NCBI RefSeq assembly: GCF_910592395.1
Contig: NC_088313.1
Location: 8,684,501-8,748,500 of the forward strand
Length of the DNA: 64,000 nt
Direction of reading: 5' to 3'
Origin: Lineus longissimus
Lineage: Eukaryota; Nemertea; Pilidiophora; Heteronemertea; Lineidae
Shown here: positions 54,502 through 63,210 of the stretch, piece by piece
Numbering within the stretch: the stretch's first letter is position 1
Layout: every line of letters begins with the position of its first letter
The notes under the pieces: generated by a model
Databases searched by the model: none
What the model was told of the DNA's origin: nothing
Seen by the model: only the letters and a program-made list of their open reading frames with translations
Position numbers and translations under genes: made by a program

Positions 54502-55575
54502 TTAGCCTTGATTCACATTCAAGTAGTCTTCGAGTTCGGGTGGCTGTTGTCCAAAGTAATCGTCTGTCTCCGAGCCGTAAAGACATGTATGGCAGTTGGT
54601 CAGGATGCTGGCTACACAATAGTATTTACCGACAGGCTGTAGCAGTAACTTCTGATTTTTCTTGAAATCGAGAAAGGCAAATAAATTGACAATTTTGCCG
54701 AATGTCCACTCTACACACGTCCTTACTTTTGACATGGTACGGTTGAACTCCTGTTCCAAAGGAGTGAGGGCTGCACCTCTGAATGGACCTATAAGTTGAG
54801 GTCTAATCAGATAGGCAGGATCGCCATACAAGGACATGGGTTGCCCGTCTCTTTCAAAACGTTCTATATGTTGCAAAAGTTCACTGAGACGAAGAAGGGC
54901 AGAATCGTGATGTCGACCTTCTATTGGTCCGTACAGGTTTGCGATGAGTCCATTTGGTGTTACCACAGATTGAAACTTCAGGGCATGGACTCTCTTATGT
55001 CCATTGTAGCATTTTCGCTGATTTTGACCTGGGCGACAAATTTGACGTACTGTACCGTCGATAAACCCCCATACGTTGTCTAATGCGGCTCCTTTCCTAG
55101 TAACAGCATCGGCAAAATCATGGATGTCGTCTGTCAACCACGGTTGATTGAAATCCGTCAACAAACGGCCATGTTGTCGAAATATCTGATCCAGCACTTC
55201 ATTTACGATAATCGAAAGAACAGATTTTGGCCGTCCAAACACTTTCCTCATGCTACTGAGTCTATTCGGGTAAGACAGTCTATACAAAAAAATGCATAAA
55301 CCCTCCATTCCTGATGCCACGGATCTGTCCTTGCACTCGATACGTTGGGGGATTCCTAGTGCCGTACATAGCCGAGGAATTTCAGCTTTTCCAAATCTGA
55401 ATGAGGCTCGACATTCTTCGTCTGTGTACTGCTGAAGGTCAAAGCGAGGGCCCAACGGAGATTCCTCAGTGTCCGGTGGTCGTCTTTTCAATAAAGGTAC
55501 CAATTCGTCCATGTCTAGATATACAAGGTACATTTCTAAATCACGAGCTCTCTTTCCTCTCCAAAGATATGCCAT
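54502..55575 (-). CDS. PIF/Harbinger transposase (Harbinger B), intronless
   Basis: A single 357-codon frame starts MAYLWRGKRARDLEMYLVYL. The N-terminal helix-turn-helix region has EIPRLCTALGIPQRI and LCIFLYRLSYPNRLSSM. The nuclease domain shows NVWGFIDGTVRQIC (first Asp), KCYNGHKRVHALKFQ, GPIEGRHHDSALL, MSLYGDPAYLIRPQLIGPF (Asp) and SKVRTCVEWTFGKI (Glu). There is no stop or frameshift and all catalytic residues are present. It is only distantly like the Harbinger A enzyme despite equal length, so two lineages are stacked here. Its stop lies 101 bp from that of the accessory gene. Confidence 0.92.
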   Translation of the reverse strand: MAYLWRGKRARDLEMYLVYLDMDELVPLLKRRPPDTEESPLGPRFDLQQYTDEECRASFRFGKAEIPRLCTALGIPQRIECKDRSVASGMEGLCIFLYRLSYPNRLSSMRKVFGRPKSVLSIIVNEVLDQIFRQHGRLLTDFNQPWLTDDIHDFADAVTRKGAALDNVWGFIDGTVRQICRPGQNQRKCYNGHKRVHALKFQSVVTPNGLIANLYGPIEGRHHDSALLRLSELLQHIERFERDGQPMSLYGDPAYLIRPQLIGPFRGAALTPLEQEFNRTMSKVRTCVEWTFGKIVNLFAFLDFKKNQKLLLQPVGKYYCVASILTNCHTCLYGSETDDYFGQQPPELEDYLNVNQG

Positions 55576-55953
55576 TCTGATGTCCCAAGTCCATCTACAC
55601 CAGAACGAATCCTTTTCCCGACTTAGTGCGTGTTCGCGCGATTTAGTTTACAAACGGACCTGGACCTATGTTAAAAAGAGGGCAAATTGTTCCATAATCG
55701 CAACGAAACATATTGTTATGAAATAATAACTCACTATTAGAGATAAATGTAAGTTTCCTTACTGTTTTATGTTGGTAAGAAAGCCACGTAGAACGACTTA
55801 CACGAGACGCGCGTTAAACTGCGCGGAAACATCCTGCCGAACCACATAGTTCCAAACGCCCTGCCAAATCCAAAAATATTCACTTACGGGGGCTATTACG
55901 TCCGCGCTCTTTGTGCACGTTCGCGTACACGTAAAACGTCCTGCCAAAGGTCT

Positions 55954-56313
55954 ACTGTCACGTAGTAATCTGGTACATCCTAACGTTCTCCGCCTCAGAG
56001 GCAGTAATCAGGGACCATATTCATGAAGCTTTCGTAACTTTGTCACTAAGAACGATTTATGTGGCTCTTAGTAAGACTTTAGTAACAGCCTAGTAAGCCA
56101 CTACGTATTATTCACAAAGCATTATTAACGTATTACTACCGCGTTACTTACTAAACCTCTCGTAACTACCTATATGCGTGAACGCGTTTGAACTGAACAG
56201 TCATGGATGTGTTATGTAATTCAGTTGCGCACGACGTCATTGTATAAAACGAATATTTATACAGTGGCTGGACTAGCTAACGTCGTTTCGGAGATATTTG
56301 TCACACTGTTAAC
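55954..56313. other. Left end region of a third Harbinger-like unit
   Basis: GACCATATTCATGAAGCTTT near 56012 and repeated words TTAGTAA/CGTAAC/ACTAAG at 56030-56170 look like terminal and subterminal repeats of a PIF/Harbinger-type element. No right end is found because the unit is cut at about 56998. Confidence 0.4.
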
Positions 56314-56998
56314 ATGGAGAGTCAGAAATCGAGGAGCAATACCGTTAGCCAGCAACGTGAGGAGGCAAAGGGGAATCGCCGGAAGGCCAATTTCTCGCCA
56401 AGTCAAATTATGAAGTTCGTTGATCTAGTCGAATTGAATTGGTCCGTGATTAACAACAAATTTTCCGATGTCGTAACGCTTAATAGGAAGGCCGACACGT
56501 GGACAGAAATAACAAGAAAAATCAACAGTGTTGGAAAAGTCCTAAGGACTACCAAAGCGGTTCATCACAAATGGGATGACTTGAAGTCGAAGGCAAAGCA
56601 AAAGGCTGCCAAAAGGAAAACGGTGATGAACCGAGCCTCCATCGATTTTTCCATCTTCCAAACGTACGTTCAATGATACTTCGAACTCGCCTGTGGTGAA
56701 CGTTGTATCGTCTGTCGGCTGCATCTGCCGGGCGGGAAACTGGTCTCGTTTCAATACTGATGTAGATGACGTCCTTCCATTGGCTGTTCGAGGTGTCGAA
56801 GCCGTTCTCAAAAGTACACCAGAGATTGAGCTGACTCTACCCAATCCACGAGAAGAAACGGCTTGTGTGGCCACCGAGGAACCACAAGAGGAGGGTCCCG
56901 ATGAACCAACAACTATTAATCCCCCGGAAAATGAGACAGTACCTAACTGGTTAGAGACGCATTCGAAGAAGGGTCTCCGGCAGAAACAGTATAGTAAG
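56314..56998 (+). pseudogene. Myb/SANT-like accessory protein of a third Harbinger unit, frameshifted and truncated
   Basis: From ATG 56314 the frame has a basic leader, then NFSPSQIMKFVDLVELNWSV and ITRKINSVGKVLRTTKAVHH followed by KWDDLKSKAKQKAAKRK, the Myb_DNA-bind_5-type domain shared by Harbinger partner proteins and NAIF1. It terminates at 56674-56676, while protein-like sequence (SPVVNVVSSVG, later LPNPREETACVATEEPQEEG) continues in another frame to ~57000, where retrotransposon pol resumes. There is at least one frameshift and a 3' truncation. Confidence 0.65.
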
Positions 56999-58665
56999 AT
57001 CCAGATGTCCAGAAAGTAATTTTTTGGCTTGAAGGTGATGAACCAAAGTCCTGGGAATTACTACTGACATCGCCAGCTACGAGAGCCATGTGGTTGCTTA
57101 AAGGTCAACTCTGTCTAGAGGATGGTGTTCTCTTCTACCTGTGGGAAGATATCACACAAGTTAGGAAACTACTTGTTGTGCCGGAGTCCATGCGTACTGA
57201 GGTATTAATTTGGTGTCATAATAGCAGAATAGGAGGCCACTTAGGTCGGGACAAGACTCTGTCCCGTGTTCGTCAATCATGCTATTGGTATCCAATGAGG
57301 AAAGATGTGGAACTTTATGTCAAGTCTTGTCATGTCTGCAGCAAATGCAAAACTTCAACTCGGAAAAAGACGGCGCTACAGCACCACCATGCTGGTTTCC
57401 CCATGGAGAGAATTCACATAGACATTCTTGGTCCATTTACGCCCAGTGATAGGAACAATGTCTATGTCTTGTCCATGATAGATCAATACACAAAGTGGTT
57501 AGAATGCGCTGCTCTACCCGAGCAGACAGCACAAATTGTCGCTGAAGAATTTGTACAGAAATTCATTACAACTTTTGGATGTCCGTTATACATCCATACG
57601 GATCAAGGACGGCAATTTGAGAGTCAGCTGTTTCAAGAGTTATGCCATCTGTTAGAAATTACAAAAACTCGCACTACTCCTTATCACCCATCAGGGAACG
57701 GGCAAGTTGAAAGGTATAATCGTGTGATTTTACAAATGATACGCTGTTTCATTGAAGATAACGTCAAAACTTGGGATGATGAGTTACCTCTATTGACTAT
57801 GGCTCTCCATGCTACGGTGCATAAACAAACTGGATTCACGCCCAACAGGCTTATGCTAGGTAGGGAGGTAATACTACCACTTGAATTATTGATAGGATAT
57901 AGTGACCTTGACTCGACTCACAAGGTACCTCCAGTATGGATCAAAGAACTGGAACAACGCATGCGCTGTGTCAATCGTCTCGCAAGGGAAAATCTACAGA
58001 ATGCCCAAGTCCGTCAAAAAAGACATTATGACGTCCGACTGCGAGAATGTACATACTCACCTGGCGATACAGTTTATCAACTAGATGAGACTTCGAAAAT
58101 TGGTGTGAGTAAGAAGCTGCGCTCACCTTGGAAGGGCCCCTTTTTGGTGGTTGAGGCCAGACCACCCATTTACCGAGTTCGTTTTCCCAAGAGAGAAGGC
58201 TTCATACATCATGACAAACTCAAACCATGTGTGGATAGAGTATTGCCTGGTTGGTTGAGGAGAGCGAGACACGATTTACTTGTGAATGAAGGTAACGTGG
58301 ACACAAACCCAAAGGATAAGGAGGTCGCCAATGGTGCGAAACCACCCCATAGTTTGTCTCGTGATAATATTGATTCTTATGAAGAAGAGTCTACTCCTGA
58401 GACAGTGGATTGCGGGATAGATCAGGAAGACTCTCTGAATGAAATCAATAGGACTGAGGATGATGGAAACATGGAAGATACCCAATGGAAGGGGATATTG
58501 TCACCACTAGTGCATGGTGGGAGTTCTACTGTACAAGTTGAGAGCAGGGATTCTTGTGAATTAGTGGGTGATGAACTTCCAAACCTGTTTCGAGAAAATG
58601 AAAAATCCAGGTCGGGGCGCGTATGTGGGAGACCTCGATGGATGGACGACTATGAGATATACTAA
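56999..58665 (+). CDS. Ty3/Gypsy integrase of the TatD-bearing retrotransposon
   Basis: Pol resumes at about 56999 with DPDVQKVIFWLEGDEPKSWE, upstream of the ATG at 57088, so the segment is an internal part of pol and not a separate gene. The HHCC zinc site is WCHNSRIGGHLG ... SCHVCSKC. The DDE core is present: HIDILGPF, IHTDQGRQFES and the Glu in YHPSGNGQVERYN. A GPF-like module follows (RSPWKGPFLVVEA). The tail of ~150 residues is acidic and lacks a chromodomain; it ends CGRPRWMDDYEIY, reminiscent of the RxRRxPxRxxDYE tail of some Gypsy integrases. There is no break. It is followed 471 bp later by ORF3. Confidence 0.92.
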
Positions 58666-59136
58666 GTGAAATACTGAATGGGATTTAACATGGGGAATGG
58701 GAATTTTAACACTAAGTTTGTTTGTTTTTTTTTGAATATTTTTCCATGTTGTTGTTAATATAATACATACTCGAGATTGGGTATTTTCTTGTTGAATCTA
58801 GGTTTTTTTATTTTTGGACTTATGGACCATTTGTTTTAGTATATAGATTTGTTCAGAGAAAGTGTCAAGATAGGCTTATGCTAGTCTTCATTTCCCTCTG
58901 GCCTAATTCTGCTGCCAAACTTTCTGGCAATTTTTGTTAGGTTTCTCAGGACGGTGGGATAGGTTAATGTCAGTCCCTTGGCCTGTAGAGGCTCCTTCTG
59001 GAATTAAATTTCCTTTTATACTATGGGAATGGTCCATTGGTTCAGTTTGTACATCATAATCATGGTTATTTGGGTTTTTTTGTATTTGTTAAAGTTTCAT
59101 TGTATGACTTTCACATTGTTTGTTTTTTTAATTAGG
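58666..59136 (+). other. Pol-ORF3 spacer ending in a splice acceptor
   Basis: A T-rich stretch ends gtttgtttttttaattag at 59135, one base before the ORF3 ATG (59137). The open frame continuing upstream from 59023 encodes only a hydrophobic stretch from this pyrimidine-rich DNA and is best read as intron, though a signal-anchor N-terminus cannot be fully excluded. Confidence 0.55.
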
Positions 59137-60504
59137 ATGGATATTGTCAGTGAAGCTGATTTCATCCCGAACTACGAGGAAGACTCACCTCAACGCCCTC
59201 CTCCGAAGAAATCCCGGAAGAGACGGGTCTGCCAATTGTGTCAGACAGAGTTGAATGGACACCTGGACCGCCATGTTATATCGAACCATTGTCTGTGGAG
59301 TTTAGGCTTTGCTACTGCCTGTTTCGCTTGCCAGGAACAGGTGGGTACTAGAGGACTGCTACAGATTCGGCATCCGACCTGCCTCCGTAAAACAGAAGAT
59401 GATTTTGCAATGTGGATGGATGTTGTCCGGTCAGGTGTGAAGTTTTTCGTTGAAGCTTTAGAATTGGAATGCGAGAAGAACCTTCTTGACTATATATTGA
59501 GCCGGAGACTTTACCCTGCCTCAGCTCCTATGAGTATCAACGATAAGGAACTATTAAACTGGAAGACCTTAGCCAGCCAGTCTGATGGGGGTGGATCCAA
59601 CTTTTCATTTTCTCCACCATCTTGCGTGTGTGCAACCACGAATTGGCGATCCGTCCTGGAACTTTTAGCTCTACTGTCTCAAGAAAAACAGGAAGATTTC
59701 AAGAAGTTAAGGCCAGGAGTTTTGGTCAACACTACCCTAGCTATTAATCATTTTATAGACTCCCATTTCCACCTTGATCTTATGACGATGTATGGTTTTT
59801 TCTTGAAGTCTGGGGTGGCCAACTATGTTTTTCCGGACCATTGGAGGTTATTGTACAACCAGATGAATTCCCATCCCGATTTGTACTTTTCTGTAGGAGT
59901 TCATCCCCATTTTGCTTCGGCTAATTTCCCTTCATTTCTTGAATTTTTAAGTCATCCTAAATGTGTGGCAATAGGTGAAATCGGTATAGATCTTTCTGGT
60001 CAGTGTACTTGTCAACCGAGGTGTATCCACCTGGAGTGTATCCAAGAACGTGAGTCGACTTATTTACGCAAGGTGCTTCCATTAGCTGCAACATTTGACA
60101 AGACCCTAATATTCCATTGCAAAGGAAAAGATGATATCTCTGCTGCAAACATTGTTGTTTCTCTCTTGAAGGAATTGGGACTGACCGAAAACCGGATCCA
60201 CTTTCATTGTTTTGTAGGAACTGTTGCTGACTTAAACACTTGGATTCATGCATGCCCATTTGCTTACTTTGGGATATCATCCTTACTCCTAAGTAGACCT
60301 GAGTTACAAGAAACTGTTTGCCAGATACCCCTAGATAGACTTGTCCTGGAATCGGACTCTCCGTATTTGCCTAAATATAAAAACACACCCAGCCGTAGTT
60401 TTCACCAAATCATTCCGAAGATGGCTTCACTGTTAAAAATTCCCCCATCTGTTTTGTTATATACTGTTGAGAGTAAATTTAAAGATTTGTATAATATTTC
60501 TTAG
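59137..60504 (+). CDS. ORF3: zinc-finger plus TatD-family metallonuclease carried by a retrotransposon
   Basis: The 455-residue protein starts MDIVSEADFIPNYEEDSP. A basic patch (KKSRKRR, 24-30) could be a nuclear signal. Two zinc-finger-like units follow: C32, C35, H42/H46, H51/C52 and C62, C65, H79, C82. From ~205 it matches the TatD DNase barrel: FIDSHFHLDL (H210, H212), VGVHPHFA, AIGEIGIDLSG (E281), LIFHCKGKDD (H327), IHFHCFVGTV (H357), YFGISS and LVLESDSPYLPK (D407). These are the metal ligands of TatD/TATDN enzymes, which hydrolyse DNA (3'-5' exonuclease and related activities). It sits after pol and before the polypurine tract, where env would be. The frame is unbroken. A role in processing cDNA or R-loops is my inference. 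Confidence 0.85.
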   Translation: MDIVSEADFIPNYEEDSPQRPPPKKSRKRRVCQLCQTELNGHLDRHVISNHCLWSLGFATACFACQEQVGTRGLLQIRHPTCLRKTEDDFAMWMDVVRSGVKFFVEALELECEKNLLDYILSRRLYPASAPMSINDKELLNWKTLASQSDGGGSNFSFSPPSCVCATTNWRSVLELLALLSQEKQEDFKKLRPGVLVNTTLAINHFIDSHFHLDLMTMYGFFLKSGVANYVFPDHWRLLYNQMNSHPDLYFSVGVHPHFASANFPSFLEFLSHPKCVAIGEIGIDLSGQCTCQPRCIHLECIQERESTYLRKVLPLAATFDKTLIFHCKGKDDISAANIVVSLLKELGLTENRIHFHCFVGTVADLNTWIHACPFAYFGISSLLLSRPELQETVCQIPLDRLVLESDSPYLPKYKNTPSRSFHQIIPKMASLLKIPPSVLLYTVESKFKDLYNIS

Positions 60505-61178
60505 GCTGGATTGCCGCTGAATTTTGGATATTGAATATGAGGTTTCTCACTTTCCTAATTAGGATTTATTTATTTATTTTGTAGAATCCTCATTACTTGG
60601 TAACCAAATCTCTATTTGTATGACAGACGTTGTCAAAAGAAAGGTGTGGTGAATCTTAATCTTAATATTGTTGTATAATGATCTGAATTGGAAAGAAGAA
60701 AGGTGGGGTGAATATTATAAAACTGACTATGACTGTGTTTATATTGAAGTGAAGTTTCGGATGGGATGGGATGATAGTATGTTTTTGTGACACACCTTAT
60801 ATTGTATAATATTGTATATCTATTTTAAAACGTTCCACCATTCTTGTAAAACCAGACTTGAAGATGGCCCCTTTTTGTATCTAGATGGCTGTGTGAAAAT
60901 TACAAGCTTCAGTGGACAAAGTTATTCTGGATAGGCCAATGCTAGTCCAATTACCAGCTCCGACTTTAGCTTGCCCCTTTTTTAAATATGTAAAGCCAGT
61001 GCTATTATTGTAATCCTGGATAGGCCCTTGCTAGTCCAATTACCTGTTCTGACCTGGCTTCCCCTTTGCTTTCCTGAGATAACACTTTTGTTATTTTCTA
61101 CTCTAAAATCGACCATCCTTATTTCTGGTTCTGGTTTTGATGTTGCCTTCCTCAGCAAAAACATATAAAAGGAAGGAA
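60505..61178 (+). other. 3' untranslated region and polypurine tract
   Basis: The word GGATAGGCC(A/C)(A/T)TGCTAGTCCAATTACC occurs twice (near 60929 and 61018), and a related form GATAGGCTTATGCTAGTC at 58869, so a short motif recurs around ORF3. The polypurine tract AAAAGGAAGGAA is at 61167-61178. Confidence 0.6.
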
Positions 61179-61526
61179 TGTAGGAGTGGCACCTTTCTGG
61201 TGCCCCTTTAAGGGTTCTCCTCTTATGAGCCCCATTGAGTTAGTTATAGTAATTACATAACCTAGGCCTTGCAGTTACATAATTTGGGCTGGAAACTTGG
61301 TTCACTCTCCAGGCATGTAATATATTAGTTTACACTCAACACGGCTGCCTGTATGACACACATACTTTACAATACTAGCTAGATTTCCTACTCTGTGCCC
61401 AGCTGATTCTGATATAAGAGAGATACACTAAAACGGATAGGAGACAACTCCACCAAGAAAAGACCAAGACCTAAGGAAGAAGACTCGAAGAAGTGGTTCA
61501 CAAGTTAAGTTAGGACCGCTAGTACA
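61179..61526 (+). repeat. 3' LTR of the TatD-bearing retrotransposon (intact)
   Basis: The 348-bp LTR runs from TGTAGGAGTGGCACC to AGTACA. It provides the uninterrupted version of the 5' LTR split at 32030/42777. AAAG (61527-61530) is the right copy of the target duplication. Confidence 0.92.
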
Positions 61527-61766
61527 AAAGTTTATCTTCAACGACAAAACAACGCACTTATTTTTATTGTTGTAAGCAACGTGTTTTACATGAAAATGGA
61601 AATGAACCTGATGAATTTGTTTATAAATTTTAAAAGCGAATAGGGCATAGGGCTATTTTGGAATCTGATAGTGATGACATAACAACACATGTGCATTTTC
61701 CCGATAGTCGCTTATATCAACAAAAACCTGAAGTTGTCGATGTCGATTTTACTTTTCCCAAGACGG

Positions 61767-62051
61767 TGGCGCCGTCTGTTGACTTCGCATCGTTATCTTT
61801 GACGTGGTGTATGATCCAGATAGTTATTGCGGTCATGTCTTATATGTGCTGTGTATGGCTCATGAAAACAACTGTCTATCCCAGAGAGGTTGCGGTCTAG
61901 TTTTATCTGTGCTGTATCAAACAAAAACAAAACATGCATTCCAGATGTCTTTGATGTGGCACACATAGGAGTATCAATCTACGTGTCCTTGATATGCTAC
62001 ACAAGTGTCTTTGCTTTGGTTTGTCTTTATTTGCGGTAATAACCGCCCATA
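61767..62051 (+). repeat. 285-bp repeat T, right copy
   Basis: Same length as the inverted copy at 31678-31962. Here its right end includes, on the minus strand, the last codons and stop (GGYYRK) of a decayed gene, so in this copy the repeat begins inside a coding exon. Confidence 0.8.
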
Positions 62052-63133
62052 CCACTAGATATGTTGCCATACAGCAATGATCGATCAGGTACAGCATTCG
62101 GCCTGTTAGAACACAGCGGACACTGATTGGTCTGTTTGCTGTACACCTCCCTTTGAAATGCTTGCCTGAACGGCCGAAAGTATTGAGTGTTGACGTGATC
62201 ATCAAGTTTCAGGACGTCTTCAGTTGATTCTTCCTGGGACTTGAGCCAATTGACTGGCTTTAGGTCTTCACGGCCTTGAAGACTAGAAGGCGGATCCTGC
62301 TGCACAAACACAACATTGGTAGCTACACCAACTGGTGTTGCCCACTTTCCCGAACCCGAACTGTCTTTCCAGTGCGCTGAGTATTGTCTGCAAAAACATC
62401 AACGTCGCCATCGAAACAGTGGTTGGGTTGTGAAGAAGATGACTTGAGGAAAGTTTTCAAAGTGGTAACACTTGCACTGGCCGATGAAGCGCCATCAAGT
62501 GCATTTGCAGCTTTGCTGCCTGTCAGAGATAGGAGAACGGGCCAATGAACAATTTATTCCTAGCTTTATAAAACTGTTCGATACCAATACATAGTGGCAG
62601 CAACCTTTTGGTTCTGTGTTACTCCTTTTGGTACTTGTCAACATCATTGATAGGGTGGTTAATGCTTTGGGTCTTTCAGAGAGAAACGCAGCGCAGTCTG
62701 TTTCCGCCAAGTGTGGTAAGTCCTTCGTACGGGCGTGGCTCTCCTTTGAGTTCTTGAAGATAGAAAGTGACAACGACTTCCCTATAGCTCCACAGAGGTC
62801 CTCGTATACAGCAGAACTGTACTGACCAAAGTCAATCAAATTAATAACCCGACGAAAGGAGACTTCATCTTCGGATAAACTTTCATCATGGTCGTCCACT
62901 TCCTGCTTGTCATGAGAAGCCTCAATTTCTATAGGTTCACTAACCATGCTAAACTTGTCATCTTGGAATGAAGCTGTCAGAGGCTCAACTGATGATGATT
63001 TTGCAGCCAGTTTATCACTTGCATACTCATGACACAAGCTGCAAAAGTATTTACTTCGTTTGCTCATGTAGTTATTCTCCACAAGCCAGGTCAAAGAACT
63101 ACGCCTGTAGTCTCTGGAACTTGTACAGTACAA
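62027..63133 (-). pseudogene. Decayed large protein of unknown, transposon-like family
   Basis: The first open piece (63133-62495) reads SLTWLVENNYMSKRSKYFCS (with C..C..H-type zinc candidates), RVINLIDFGQYSSAVYEDLC and KDLPHLAETDCAAFLSERP. Protein-like sequence continues in a second frame across 62500-62370 (ALDGASSASASVTTLKTFLK, VFADNTQRTGKTVRV), and in a third across 62360-62027 (TPVGVATNVVFVQQDPPSSL, NTQYFRPFRQAFQREVYSKQ, NQCPLCSNRPNAVPDRSLLY). At least three frameshifts therefore lie in one ~370-residue protein. I recognise the style of a multicopy invertebrate family but not its function. It may be related to the gene at 30166-31690. Confidence 0.5.
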
Positions 63134-63210
63134 GCGTCATGGCTTATGTTCTGTATGTTTTGAAAAAAACAGATGGCGCTCGGTTCAACAAAACACCTCG
63201 GAGCGTACTT
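63134..63210. other. Border between decayed gene and LINE
   Basis: No feature is recognised before the microsatellite that marks the LINE 3' end. Confidence 0.3.

Larger units (their letters stand above)
51693..55953. mobile_element. PIF/Harbinger element B, apparently complete
   Basis: The 26-bp repeat AGACCTTTGGCAGGACGTTT... at 51693-51718 is exactly complementary to 55928-55953. Between them lie a three-exon accessory gene (+) and an intronless transposase gene (-), converging with ~100 bp between stops. The target duplication is unclear; ACT is a candidate (51688-51690 and 55954-55956) if the left end has two extra bases. Both genes are open, so this may be a recently active copy. Confidence 0.85.
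32004..61526 (+). mobile_element. Ty3/Gypsy-type LTR retrotransposon encoding a TatD nuclease, with nested insertions
   Basis: The 5' LTR (32004 to ~32030, continued 42777-43098) and 3' LTR (61179-61526) share sequence from TGTAGGAGTGGCACC to CTAGTRCA; by eye there are about eleven mismatches in ~320 aligned bases. AAAG directly flanks both outer ends (32000-32003 and 61527-61530). The primer site TTGGTGTCAGAA follows the 5' LTR and the polypurine tract AAAAGGAAGGAA precedes the 3' LTR. Integrase (56999-58665) and a TatD-type ORF3 (59137-60504) are intact. Gag, protease, RT and RNase H are not found: the interior 43.1-57.0 kb is occupied by other elements, so a deletion is likely in addition to insertions. 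Confidence 0.85.

Noticed and set aside
59023-59136. Hydrophobic N-terminal extension (signal anchor) on the TatD ORF
   Set aside because: It is encoded by the T-rich pyrimidine tract directly before a consensus splice acceptor; intron is the better reading.
62380-62396. Splice acceptor gtttttgcag on the minus strand
   Set aside because: The protein-like reading VFADNTQRTGKTVRV runs straight through it, so it is coding sequence and not an intron border.
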